A stretch of DNA of 46,405 bases, from the NCBI GenBank assembly GCA_019308745.1, contig JAFDHO010000043.1:1-46405 (forward strand). Direction: 5' to 3'. Each line of letters begins with the position of its first letter. Positions within the stretch are counted from its first letter, which is position 1. This DNA is from Deltaproteobacteria bacterium (GTDB lineage: Bacteria; Desulfobacterota; DSM-4660; Desulfatiglandales; HGW-15). This document shows positions 25,348 to 32,932 of the stretch, piece after piece. A program made the position numbers and the translations under genes. Under the pieces are notes generated by a model. That model was not told where the DNA came from and ran no database searches. It was given only the letters and a program-made list of their open reading frames with translations.

Positions 25348-25391
25348 TGCGTTTCTTTTCATAACCATGTGAAAGAGAAAGGGGGGAACCT

Positions 25392-26165
25392 ATGTTTTAT
25401 ATTCTGGCGGCAGTCTTAATCATTTTCTTTCTGGCGTCGGCCATCAAGATCCTCAGGGAATATGAGCGTGGTGTCATCTTCAGGCTGGGTCGTGTCATCA
25501 AGACCAAGGGGCCCGGTTTGATCATCCTCATCCCCGTCATCGATAAGATGGTCAAGGTGAGCCTGAGGCTGGTGACCATGGACGTCCCATCCCAGGATGT
25601 GATCACAAAGGACAATGTCTCAGTGAAAGTCAATGCAGTAGTGTACTTCAGGGTTATGGATCCAACGAATGCCGTAGTAGTGGTGGAAAACTATCTCTTC
25701 GCCACGTCCCAACTCGCACAGACGACCCTGCGGAGTGTGTGCGGCCAGATGGAACTGGACGAGTTGCTTTCCGAGAGGGAAAAGATCAACACGGAACTCC
25801 AGAGCATATTGGACAAGCACACGGATCCGTGGGGAATCAAAGTCACGACCGTCGAGGTAAAACATATCGACCTGCCCCAGGAGATGCAAAGGGCCATGGC
25901 CAAACAGGCTGAGGCGGAGCGGGAGAGGCGTGCCAAGGTGATCAATGCCGAAGGGGAATACCAGGCTGCCACGCGTTTGCTAGAGGCCGCCGCCATTATA
26001 GAAAAGCACCCGGAGGCCTTGCAATTAAGATACCTCCAGACTTTGAGGGAGATCTCGGCGGAGAACAATTCCACCACCCTTTTCCCTATCCCCATAGACC
26101 TCTTCAGCATCTTCATCAAAAAGGATAGAAGAGCTACAGAAGAGAGCCGCGGGAGCGAGGAATAG
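25392..26165 (+). CDS. Slipin / stomatin-like SPFH-domain protein
   Basis: Membrane scaffold protein of 257 residues. An N-terminal hydrophobic hairpin segment (2-20) is followed by the SPFH domain ([20 protein letters not shown] through HIDLPQEM). A C-terminal coiled-coil ([20 protein letters not shown]) supports oligomer assembly. Stomatin homologues are cleaved by the NfeD protease in archaea, and the adjacent nfeD gene supports a functional pair. A purine-rich AAAGGGGGG stretch precedes the ATG. A small Rho_N protein gene follows at 46 bp. Confidence 0.93.
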   Translation: MFYILAAVLIIFFLASAIKILREYERGVIFRLGRVIKTKGPGLIILIPVIDKMVKVSLRLVTMDVPSQDVITKDNVSVKVNAVVYFRVMDPTNAVVVVENYLFATSQLAQTTLRSVCGQMELDELLSEREKINTELQSILDKHTDPWGIKVTTVEVKHIDLPQEMQRAMAKQAEAERERRAKVINAEGEYQAATRLLEAAAIIEKHPEALQLRYLQTLREISAENNSTTLFPIPIDLFSIFIKKDRRATEESRGSEE

Positions 26166-26211
26166 TTTCTTTTTTGCGATCTTCGTATTACGGAAAGAAA
26201 GGACTTTTGCT

Positions 26212-26601
26212 ATGGAAGAAAAGGCCAAGAGTGAGGCGGAAGAAAAGGTAGAAGAAGAGAAAAGTCAAGAGACAGAGCATGAAAAGCCCCTGGACAAGAT
26301 GACGGCAAAGGAGTTGAGGGAAATTGCCCGGGAGATTCCTGATGTCACCGGCGTTCACGCAATGAAGAAGGAGCAGCTGCTCAAGACTATCAAAGAGGCG
26401 AGAGGAATCGAGGAACCGAAAAAGAAGAAGGAGAAGGCGCCCAAGAAGGAAATCAACGTGAGGGAACTGAAACAGAAGATTTCCCGCCTCAAGGAAGAAA
26501 AGGAATCCGCGCGCAGTTCCAGGGACAAGAAGAGGGTGGAGATCCTTCGACGAAGGATCAACCGGATGAAAAAGCAAACCAGGAAAGCCGCGCACGCGTG
26601 A
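26212..26601 (+). CDS. Small charged protein with Rho N-terminal-like domain
   Basis: A 129-residue, highly charged protein. Residues 1-28 are glutamate-rich. Residues 28-66 (LDKMTAKELREIARE to LLKTIKEA) match the SAP-like helical Rho_N module found at the N-terminus of transcription terminator Rho and in free-standing proteins. Residues 70-129 are lysine/arginine-rich coiled coil (RELKQKISRLKEEKESARS). Binding to nucleic acid or a ribosome-linked role is inferred. GAAAGGACTTTTGCT precedes the ATG. It is the last gene before a strong terminator, so it probably belongs to the nfeD-slipin transcript. Confidence 0.8.
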   Translation: MEEKAKSEAEEKVEEEKSQETEHEKPLDKMTAKELREIAREIPDVTGVHAMKKEQLLKTIKEARGIEEPKKKKEKAPKKEINVRELKQKISRLKEEKESARSSRDKKRVEILRRRINRMKKQTRKAAHA

Positions 26602-26613
26602 GAATACTCTGGG

Positions 26614-26656
26614 AAAGGCAGGTTAAGGAGCTTCTGCTTCGGGACCTGCCTTTTCT
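26614..26656 (+). terminator. Intrinsic terminator after the Rho_N gene
   Basis: AAAGGCAGGT (26614-26623) pairs perfectly with ACCTGCCTTT (26644-26653), which runs on into TTCTC. It starts 13 bp after the stop codon and ends the lipoprotein-to-Rho_N gene run. Confidence 0.8.
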
Positions 26657-26729
26657 CTGGATGAAATCGCGGGGAGGGCTTGGGATCGGGACAGCAGGCA
26701 CGGTTAGAGGCGTGGCACCTCTACTCCTT

Positions 26730-26961
26730 TTATGAGGGTAACACTTTAGCCCTTTGAAGTGCCCCCTCACCAAAGCAGAACAGGGGATGAGGCCTTTTCT
26801 GGAGTGACTGGCGGGAGGGCGCCGTCTTTTCGCGACTTATCAGTGGGGGAAACCGCGGCCCACGACCCGAAGGGAACGCAAGAAAAGGCGTCATCCCCTG
26901 TATTCAGCCATAGTGGATTCTGCCAATTGTTTTTCAAAAAGCTAAAGTGTTACTTATGAGG
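26730..26961. mobile_element. MITE with 8-bp target duplication, IS66-like ends
   Basis: TTATGAGG occurs at 26730-26737 and again at 26954-26961, directly flanking the inverted ends GTAACACTTTAGC (26738-26750) and GCTAAAGTGTTAC (26941-26953). The inverted ends extend to about 21 bp with two mismatches. A second inverted pair, ACAGGGGATGA with a GCCTTTTCT-type continuation, lies further in, so the 216-bp body is almost one long palindrome. It has no credible gene. Ends starting GTAA with 8-bp duplications are known for the IS66 family. The link is an inference. It sits 17 bp before ispD and the right target copy provides GAGG. Confidence 0.85.
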
Positions 26962-26978
26962 AAAGATCTCGGGGCTCA

Positions 26979-27716
26979 ATGAAAAAGGATCGTAACGCCA
27001 GCACGTTGAGCGCGGTGGCCGTCATTCCGGCAGCAGGGAAAGGCCATCGCATGGGTGGCAGGGACTACAAGCAATTCCTGGAGATCAACGGTAAACCGAT
27101 CCTGACCCTCACCCTGGAGAAGTTCCAGGCCTGCCCGTCCATCCAAGCTATTATTGTCATTGTGCCCTCCCATCAGGTTGAGACCTGTCAGAGGAAGGTG
27201 ATAACACCCTACAGCATAAAGAAGGTCCAAAAGGTCCTGGCAGGAGGGGAGAGACGACAGGATTCGGTCCGACTGGGGATAGAGTCATCAGGCGGAAAAT
27301 ATGATCTTGTGGTGATACACGACGGGGTCAGGCCCTTTGTGGCGCCTCAGTTGGTCGAGAACATGGTATCACTGGCGAAGGAGCATCGGGCCCTTACCGC
27401 GGGGATTCCCGCAAAGGATACCATAAAGGAAGTGGGCGAAGACGGCCTCGTTAGAAGAACACACAACAGGGAAGGCCTGTGGATGGTACAAACTCCCCAG
27501 GTCTTCCACTACCAGGACATCTTGGAGGCCCATCACGAGGCCCTGAGGAAGGAGTGGGGAGATGTCACGGATGATGCCCAGATGGTGGAGAGAATGGGCA
27601 TCCCCGTGAAGGTGATAGAAGGATCCGAGATGAATATCAAGGTGACGACCCCGGGGGACCTGGCCCTGGCGCGATACCTGCTGAAGGCACCGGAAGGTTC
27701 AGAGGGCAGAATATGA
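26979..27716 (+). CDS. ispD: 2-C-methyl-D-erythritol 4-phosphate cytidylyltransferase
   Basis: Third step of the non-mevalonate isoprenoid pathway: CTP plus methylerythritol phosphate gives CDP-ME. The 245-residue product has the nucleotide-binding loop PAAGKGHRMGG with K21 and R24, K31 in DYKQF, the VIHDGVRPF motif, and the late KVTTPGDLALA motif. The N-terminus carries about ten extra residues before the first strand. GGGG stands four bases before the ATG, and the MITE ends just upstream. The gene is followed at 1 bp by hemC. ispF, often adjacent or fused, is not in this window. Confidence 0.95.
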   Translation: MKKDRNASTLSAVAVIPAAGKGHRMGGRDYKQFLEINGKPILTLTLEKFQACPSIQAIIVIVPSHQVETCQRKVITPYSIKKVQKVLAGGERRQDSVRLGIESSGGKYDLVVIHDGVRPFVAPQLVENMVSLAKEHRALTAGIPAKDTIKEVGEDGLVRRTHNREGLWMVQTPQVFHYQDILEAHHEALRKEWGDVTDDAQMVERMGIPVKVIEGSEMNIKVTTPGDLALARYLLKAPEGSEGRI

Positions 27717-27717
27717 C

Positions 27718-28647
27718 ATGGAGTTGAAGATAGGAACCAGGGGCAGCACGTTGGCCCTCTGTCAGAGCACATGGGTAAAGGACAGGATTGAGTCTGCGTG
27801 CCCGGACGTGGTTGTCTCCCTCGTGAAGATCAAGACCAAGGGGGACAAGATTCTGGATTCCCCTCTGAGCGCAATCGGCGGAAAGGGATTGTTTGTCAAG
27901 GAGATCGAGGAGGCCCTTCTGAGAAGGGATATAGACGTGGCAGTTCACAGCCTGAAGGATGTTCCGGCGGACATACCGGAGGGGCTGGAACTGGCCTTCT
28001 TCCCCCCGAGGGAAGACCCCAGGGACGCCATCATTTCTATTTCCGGCAAATACGCTACCCTGGATGACCTCCCCCAGGGTTCCTCAGTGGGTACGGGGAG
28101 CTTAAGACGTTCGTCCCAGATACTCCATCGCCGTCCGGATTTGAAAATAGTCCCCATCAGGGGTAACGTGGGTACCCGTCTCAAGAAACTGGAGAGTGAA
28201 GGACTCCATGCCATCATCCTGGCCGTGGCGGGACTCCATCGTCTTGGGCTGTCGCGCCTGGCTGAGCACGTCCTTTCCACGGATGATCTGTTGCCGGCGC
28301 CAGGCCAGGGGGCCCTTGCCCTGGAGATGAGAGAAGAGGACACGCACCTGAAGGAGAAATTCCGTTTCTTGCACCATGAGCCCACGGAAACGGCCATAAG
28401 AGCAGAAAGGGCCTTCTTAAAGAGACTGGAAGGGGGATGCCAGGTCCCTATAGCTGCGTATGGGACCCTGAGGGGAGAACAGATAACATTGCGCGGCATG
28501 GTGGCGGAATTGGATGGCAGCAGGGTGATCAAGGATCACGTGAATGGGGGAAGGGACCGCCCCGAGTCCCTGGGCATCTCTCTTGCTGAAGACATACTGG
28601 CCAGGGGGGCAGATGAAATACTCGCCAGGATCTACGGAAAGGGTTGA
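27718..28647 (+). CDS. hemC: Hydroxymethylbilane synthase (porphobilinogen deaminase)
   Basis: Polymerises four porphobilinogens to hydroxymethylbilane in heme, siroheme and cobalamin synthesis. The 309-residue product has the dipyrromethane cofactor cysteine C241 (EGGCQVP), the active-site aspartate D81 (HSLKDVP) and the substrate-binding TGSLRRSSQ segment. It begins one base after the ispD stop and is followed by cobA-hemD, so the tetrapyrrole genes share a transcript with ispD. Confidence 0.96.
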   Translation: MELKIGTRGSTLALCQSTWVKDRIESACPDVVVSLVKIKTKGDKILDSPLSAIGGKGLFVKEIEEALLRRDIDVAVHSLKDVPADIPEGLELAFFPPREDPRDAIISISGKYATLDDLPQGSSVGTGSLRRSSQILHRRPDLKIVPIRGNVGTRLKKLESEGLHAIILAVAGLHRLGLSRLAEHVLSTDDLLPAPGQGALALEMREEDTHLKEKFRFLHHEPTETAIRAERAFLKRLEGGCQVPIAAYGTLRGEQITLRGMVAELDGSRVIKDHVNGGRDRPESLGISLAEDILARGADEILARIYGKG

Positions 28648-28675
28648 TTCATTCCTTAACATGGGGGGTGAATAA

Positions 28676-30220
28676 TTGTCCCGGAGACAGGGAAGAGGAA
28701 AGGTTTATTTGGTCGGTGCGGGTCCCGGTGATCCGGGGTTGCTGACCCTCAAGGCCCGGGACTGCCTGAAACGGGCGGATGTGATCGTCTATGACTATCT
28801 GGCCAACAGGACGTTCCTGGGCTATGCGGATGAGGGGGCAGAAGTGATCTATGCTGGGAAGAGAGGCGGGAATCATAGCATGGGTCAGGAGGAAATCAAC
28901 AAATTGATCCTGGACAAGGCGAAGGAAGGAAAGAGGGTCGTCAGGCTTAAGGGGGGCGACCCCTTCATATTCGGCAGAGGGGGAGAGGAGGCCCAGGAGC
29001 TCGCTAGGGAGGGCATCCCCTTTGAAGTGGTCCCTGGCATCACATCCGCCATTGGGGTCCCTGCCTATGCAGGTATCCCTCTTACGCATCGTGACCATAC
29101 CTCCACCGCGGCCTTTATTACCGGCCATGAAGATCCCACAAAGGATGAATCAAGCATTGATTGGGAGAAGCTGGCGACAGGAGTTGGCACCCTGGTATTC
29201 CTGATGGGGGTGGGAAACCTGGCAAAGATCGCCCGCCATCTGATCAGGCACGGCCGGTCCCCGCAGACACCCGTGGCCGTCATCCAAAGGGGGACGGTGC
29301 CTCAACAGAGGACAGTTACGGGGGAGCTGGGCGATATAAGCGAAAAGGTCAGGGACGCAGGAATGAGGCCCCCGGCCATCATCGTCGTTGGCGATGTCGT
29401 GAAACTGAGACAGGAACTCAACTGGTTTGAAACAAAGCCCCTTTTCGGGAAAAGGATCATCATAACAAGGGCGCGGGCCCAGGCCAGCGGCCTCCTGGCC
29501 CGTTTGGCTGATCTCGGGGCCGAGTGCATTGAATTTCCCACCATCGAAATAATCCCTCCAGAGAGTTTTGATAACCTCGATCGCAGCATAGAGAATCTGA
29601 AACAGTATAGCTGGCTGATCTTTACCAGTGTGAACGGGGTGAAGACTTTTTTCGAGCGTCTCGGGGAACAGGGGAAAGACACCCGCGACCTGAAGGGGAT
29701 AAGGATAGGGGTCATCGGACCCAAGACAGCAGAGGCGATTCGGGAGCGAGGGGTGCTGCCTGACCTGGTCCCAGGAGAATACAGGGCTGAAGCAATCCTT
29801 GACGAGTTGAAGCCCCTGGGGATCAAGGGGAAACGGATATTGATACCCAGGGCGGCAGAGGCGAGGGAGGTCCTGCCGGAGGAGCTGGCAAAGATGGGGG
29901 CCAGGGTGGATATCGTGGTAGCATACAGGACGCGAAGGCCCGACAGCCCCATGGAAGAAATCGAAGAGCTCCTGCGTGAAGGACTCATCGATATGGTGAC
30001 TTTCACCAGTTCTTCGACCGTGTCCAATTTCCTGACCATGTTGGAAAGCAAAGGAGAGGAGATAGGGGAGTGGATGGGGAATGTGGCCGTGGCCTGCATA
30101 GGACCAATCACCGCGGAAGCCGCTAGGAAACGGGGTCTAAGGGTCACCCTGGTCGCCAAGGAATACACCATAGAGGGTCTCCTCGAGAGCATAGTTCAAT
30201 ATTACGGGGCTGGGTCTTGA
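28676..30220 (+). CDS. cobA-hemD: Uroporphyrinogen-III C-methyltransferase / uroporphyrinogen-III synthase fusion
   Basis: Fused enzyme of 514 residues. Residues 8-250 are the SAM-dependent methyltransferase (SUMT/CobA), with GAGPGDPGLLT, RLKGGDPFIFGRGGEE and GITSAIGVPAYAGIP, making precorrin-2. Residues 255-510 are HemD (KRIIITRARAQASGL, TSVNGVKTFF, TFTSSSTVSNF), which closes hydroxymethylbilane to uroporphyrinogen III. The start is TTG 28676, with GGGGGGTG five bases before it and no better ATG. Linked to hemC, it routes precursors to siroheme or cobalamin as well as heme. The fusion is common in anaerobic deltaproteobacteria and clostridia. Confidence 0.95.
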   Translation: MSRRQGRGKVYLVGAGPGDPGLLTLKARDCLKRADVIVYDYLANRTFLGYADEGAEVIYAGKRGGNHSMGQEEINKLILDKAKEGKRVVRLKGGDPFIFGRGGEEAQELAREGIPFEVVPGITSAIGVPAYAGIPLTHRDHTSTAAFITGHEDPTKDESSIDWEKLATGVGTLVFLMGVGNLAKIARHLIRHGRSPQTPVAVIQRGTVPQQRTVTGELGDISEKVRDAGMRPPAIIVVGDVVKLRQELNWFETKPLFGKRIIITRARAQASGLLARLADLGAECIEFPTIEIIPPESFDNLDRSIENLKQYSWLIFTSVNGVKTFFERLGEQGKDTRDLKGIRIGVIGPKTAEAIRERGVLPDLVPGEYRAEAILDELKPLGIKGKRILIPRAAEAREVLPEELAKMGARVDIVVAYRTRRPDSPMEEIEELLREGLIDMVTFTSSSTVSNFLTMLESKGEEIGEWMGNVAVACIGPITAEAARKRGLRVTLVAKEYTIEGLLESIVQYYGAGS

Positions 30221-30295
30221 GGCGACCCGTACCATATTGCCCCCGTTTCCTGGAGAATCGACGTCTTTACCACCGCTGTCCAGGCCCTGGAGAGT

Positions 30296-30307
30296 TTGAC
30301 TGGTCAA
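30296..30307. promoter_or_regulatory. Small inverted repeat upstream of the CoA-racemase gene
   Basis: TTGACTGGTCAA has 5-bp inverted arms around TG, 38 bp before the ATG at 30345. It could be an operator for a TetR- or GntR-type acyl-CoA regulator. The short arms make this weak. Confidence 0.25.
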
Positions 30308-30344
30308 TGCAATTCGCCTTCCCATCACAAAGAAGGAGTAAGAG

Positions 30345-31487
30345 ATGAGGCCTCTGGACGGGATCCGTGTTGTCGAGATGGCAGGACTTGCGCCTTCTCC
30401 CTTTTGCGGGATGATCCTTGCCGACTTTGGAGCGGAGGTCCTGGTCGTGGACAGGACCTCAAAAAGGGCCCCTGAGATCCCCAACGCCATGGAGAAGAAC
30501 CCCTTTGATCGAGGGAAGAGATCGATCAGGGTAGACCTCAAGACGGAAGAGGGCACGGCCATAGTGAGGAAGCTCATAGCATCCTATGATGTCCTTCTGG
30601 AGCCTTATAGGCCCGGCGTGATGGAGAAGCTGGGCCTCGGACCCGAGGAGGTCATGGCATGGAACCCCGGACTTGTTTACGCAAGGCTCACGGGGTGGGG
30701 TCAGTCAGGGACCTACGCTCGAATGGCCGGGCACGATATCAACTACATCGCCCTTTCCGGGGCCCTTTCATTGTTCAGGAGAGAAGGGGAGAAGCCTTTG
30801 CCCCCGTGCAACTTCTTGGGAGATTTTGCCGGCGGTGGTTTGATCTGCGCCCTTGGGGTCCTGCTGGCCCTCCTAGAAAGAGAGAGGTCCGGAAGGGGCC
30901 AGGTCATCGACTCGGCCATGTTAGACGGTGTGGTATACCTCTCAACCCAGTTTTACGGGCTTCTGGCCAATGGCCTCATGACCTTGGACATAGGGACAAA
31001 TATGCTCGATGGCGGTGCGCCCTACTACCAGGTCTACGAAACCTCAGACGGGAAATATATAACCCTGGGAGCCATTGAGGAAAGGTTCTACGGGGAATTT
31101 TTGGAATTACTCGGAATGGATGTGTCCGAGCTCCCACCAAGGGACGATTGGACACGGTGGAACGAACTGAGGGGGCAACTGGCTAAGATCTTCAAGGGGA
31201 AGACCAGGGACGAATGGGCCGCAATCTTTGAGGGAAAGGATGCGTGCGTGGCACCGCTCCTGGAGTTGAAGGAGGTGGAGTCCCATCCCCACAACAGGGA
31301 TAGGGGTGTTCTTCTAAGGCTAGACGATGTCCTTCAACCGGCCCCCGCACCCAGGCTGACCAGAACACCCGGGTTTCCGAAGAGCCCTCCCCGGCCAAGG
31401 GGCGCACACACAAGAGAGGCGCTCAAGGATCTTGGATACTCTGACGAGGAGATGATCAGCCTTTTGAAGAAAAATATCGTGGAGTAA
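30345..31487 (+). CDS. CaiB/BaiF family CoA enzyme, alpha-methylacyl-CoA racemase-like
   Basis: Family III CoA-transferase fold of 380 residues. The catalytic residues of the racemase branch are present at the expected places: H130 in GHDINY, D160 in GDFAGGG and E245 in GAIEE. These mark alpha-methylacyl-CoA racemase, which inverts 2-methyl branched acyl-CoAs before beta-oxidation, rather than formyl-CoA type transferases, which use an aspartate elsewhere. AAGGAG precedes the ATG. It follows cobA-hemD after 124 bp and may have its own promoter. Together with the 3-hydroxyacyl-CoA dehydrogenase at 4677 it hints at branched or aromatic acyl-CoA degradation. Confidence 0.88.
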   Translation: MRPLDGIRVVEMAGLAPSPFCGMILADFGAEVLVVDRTSKRAPEIPNAMEKNPFDRGKRSIRVDLKTEEGTAIVRKLIASYDVLLEPYRPGVMEKLGLGPEEVMAWNPGLVYARLTGWGQSGTYARMAGHDINYIALSGALSLFRREGEKPLPPCNFLGDFAGGGLICALGVLLALLERERSGRGQVIDSAMLDGVVYLSTQFYGLLANGLMTLDIGTNMLDGGAPYYQVYETSDGKYITLGAIEERFYGEFLELLGMDVSELPPRDDWTRWNELRGQLAKIFKGKTRDEWAAIFEGKDACVAPLLELKEVESHPHNRDRGVLLRLDDVLQPAPAPRLTRTPGFPKSPPRPRGAHTREALKDLGYSDEEMISLLKKNIVE

Positions 31488-31654
31488 ATAGGGCCCGTCG
31501 GGCAGGTCTCGTCGCGGTACTTGACCACGCTGTTGAACAAGGCCTTCTATCTGTTCGAGCCGGGAAATGGGGAAGAGGGTATGACCGGAATGTGCTAACC
31601 ACCGTCGCCGACGCGCTTTGCAAAACAGCCTGTCGAGAGATCACCGGAGGACCG

Positions 31655-31942
31655 TCATATCCGTCCGTTCAGCTTGTTTCGCAGGACCTGTGAGCACTTG
31701 AAGGTCACGACTCTCCGGGAACTTAACATCAGGTCTTCTCCGGTTGCCGGGTTTCTGCCTCTTCTCTCCCTCTTATCCCTGACACAGAATTTCCCAAATC
31801 CGCTTATCAGTACGTCCTCACCGTTTTCGAGTCTTCTTTTTATCGTTTCCAAAAGGGATTCGAGCACCTTGGCGGATTTGATCTTAGAGAACCCGAGACT
31901 GTGGTGAATAGAGTTCATGATGTGATCTTTGGTGAGTGCCAT
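31655..31942 (-). CDS. ihfA: Integration host factor subunit alpha (HU/IHF family)
   Basis: DNA-bending protein of 95 residues. The beta-arm motif GRNPATGE, the preceding ISGFGKFCVRDKRERR and the following RRVVTFKCSQVLRNKLN are those of IHF alpha rather than HU. IHF assists sigma54 promoters by looping DNA to bring activators such as the NtrC protein at 14921 to polymerase. The gene stands alone here, convergent with the racemase-like gene, and a modest promoter lies about 70 bp upstream. No pheT neighbour, the usual partner in gammaproteobacteria, is present. Confidence 0.9.
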   Translation of the reverse strand: MALTKDHIMNSIHHSLGFSKIKSAKVLESLLETIKRRLENGEDVLISGFGKFCVRDKRERRGRNPATGEDLMLSSRRVVTFKCSQVLRNKLNGRI

Positions 31943-32005
31943 GGGTTAACGCTCCCTCTTCATATAGGTTGTCCTTCCGGGCCCTTGCTCGGAGCTGTTT
32001 TGCAG

Positions 32006-32034
32006 AACTTACTTGCAGTATTTTATTTTGTCAA
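32006..32034 (-). promoter_or_regulatory. Candidate promoter for ihfA
   Basis: On the minus strand, perfect TTGACA (32034-32029) followed after 17 bp by TAAGTT (32011-32006), a poor -10. The position about 64 bp upstream of the ihfA ATG is suitable. Confidence 0.4.
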
Positions 32035-32365
32035 GGATTTATAACGGTTATGACCATTTTTCTCTCGGGAGAGATGAAAAGCAAAGATCTCCCCCGGGCG
32101 CTCGAACGCAGGGCCGGGTCATGCTGAATTTACGAATCAGCAGGGCGATATCTTCTTATCTTCAAAACCAACTATCTGAAATTAGGTGTTTTTTCTAATC
32201 TCAGCGGATAAGGGTTTCCTGATGTCCATTCGGGAGTTCGCGCACAGAGGCCTTCTGGTGACACCCCGGCCATGGGGAAAAGCCGGTTCACAAAAAGGGG
32301 CAGAGGCCATGCCCTGTTGGTCGTGGAAATGTTTTGAGGAATCCCGAGCGGACAAAAATGCCGGC

Positions 32366-32393
32366 TTGAAATTGGTGCTAAGAACATTATATT
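32366..32393 (+). promoter_or_regulatory. Sigma70 promoter for the HTH gene
   Basis: TTGAAA (32366-32371), 16 bp, TATATT (32388-32393), each one base from consensus. Transcription would start about 54 nt before the ATG at 32454. Confidence 0.6.
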
Positions 32394-32453
32394 TAAATAA
32401 GAGGAAAGACAGTAAAGACAGTGAAGACTCAATAGAGAAGAGAGAGGTCAAAC

Positions 32454-32642
32454 ATGTCCGAGATAATGACAACGAAAGATGTTGCAAAGTATTTGAAATT
32501 GCATGAGATCACGGTATGTAAATACGCTGCCGAGGGCAAAATCCCTTCAGTGAGGATTGGCAGGGTCTGGCGCTTCGACAAGGATGCCATTGATCGGTGG
32601 ATCAGTGGTGGCCACAAGGAAAAGAAAGAGTTGAACCACTAG
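32454..32642 (+). CDS. Excisionase-family helix-turn-helix protein
   Basis: A 62-residue DNA-binding protein. Residues 5-52 (MTTKDVAKYLKLHEITV, then IPSVRIGRVWRFDKDAID) form the winged helix typical of MerR-like excisionase domains (HTH_17 type). Free-standing copies occur on chromosomes without phage functions. GAGG stands six bases before the ATG, and a good promoter is present. No integrase, attachment site or phage gene is nearby, so it is more likely a small regulator. Its target could be its own surroundings, such as the palindrome at 32823. Confidence 0.82.
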   Translation: MSEIMTTKDVAKYLKLHEITVCKYAAEGKIPSVRIGRVWRFDKDAIDRWISGGHKEKKELNH

Positions 32643-32671
32643 GATCCGGCCATGCACGATGAGTTATCGAA

Positions 32672-32758
32672 CCGGTGAACTCGAAGGGGAGTGGTTTGTC
32701 TTTAGGTGACCCGCCTCTGATGATCCAGCCTAACTGGCTGCCACTCCTACAAGACCGG
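32672..32758. other. Foldable intergenic element with nested helices (possible structured RNA)
   Basis: CCGGT (32672-32676) pairs with ACCGG (32754-32758). GGAGTGG (32688-32694) pairs with CCACTCC (32741-32747). CAGCC (32726-32730) pairs with GGCTG (32736-32740) and abuts the previous helix. AGG/CCT (32704-32716) can form a small fourth stem. This gives a closed multi-branch fold between the HTH and TPR genes. I cannot match it to a known riboswitch or RNA family, and the strand is unknown. Confidence 0.45.
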
Positions 32759-32805
32759 AAAATAAGGGAAAGCAAAGAGATTGTCACAGCAGGATAAGAT
32801 TGTGC

Positions 32806-32842
32806 TTGACGGAAATGCAAATTTATGTATAATTTTACATAA
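32806..32842 (+). promoter_or_regulatory. Strong promoter with overlapping operator-like palindrome
   Basis: TTGACG (32806-32811), 16 bp, perfect TATAAT (32828-32833). Overlapping the -10 is TTATGTA-TAATTT-TACATAA (32823-32842), 7-bp perfect inverted arms around 6 bp. A repressor bound there would block polymerase. It drives the TPR gene at 32933. Confidence 0.65.
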
Positions 32843-32932
32843 TTTAACAATATATTCAAGCATGCACCCTATTCCCTTGCGTCTTTAATGTGGCAAAGGG
32901 CTCTGGTCTGCAATTTGCTCCCAAGGAAGATA

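Larger units (their letters stand above)
31943..32453. other. Intergenic region between divergent ihfA and HTH genes
   Basis: About 510 bp, AT-rich at 32015-32060 and 32385-32400. It holds the two promoter candidates listed and a small hairpin CCGGC...GCCGG near 32268-32287. The longest open frames here look non-coding. I see no gene or repeat. Confidence 0.55.

Noticed and set aside
29302-30192. 296-codon minus-strand open frame over hemD
   Set aside because: Shadow of the CobA-HemD fusion. Serine/arginine-rich composition and no ribosome binding site.
31488-31654. Short open frame continuing after the racemase-like gene
   Set aside because: It is in frame after the stop but only about 35 codons, without a start, a ribosome binding site or similarity.
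32454-32642. Possible prophage or integrative element around the excisionase-like gene
   Set aside because: No integrase, phage structural gene, tRNA or direct repeat was found nearby. The neighbours are chromosomal genes.
32717-32760. CTGATGA followed by a hairpin, resembling a hammerhead ribozyme core
   Set aside because: The second conserved core (GAAA) is absent after the stem and no cleavage-site helix can be drawn.
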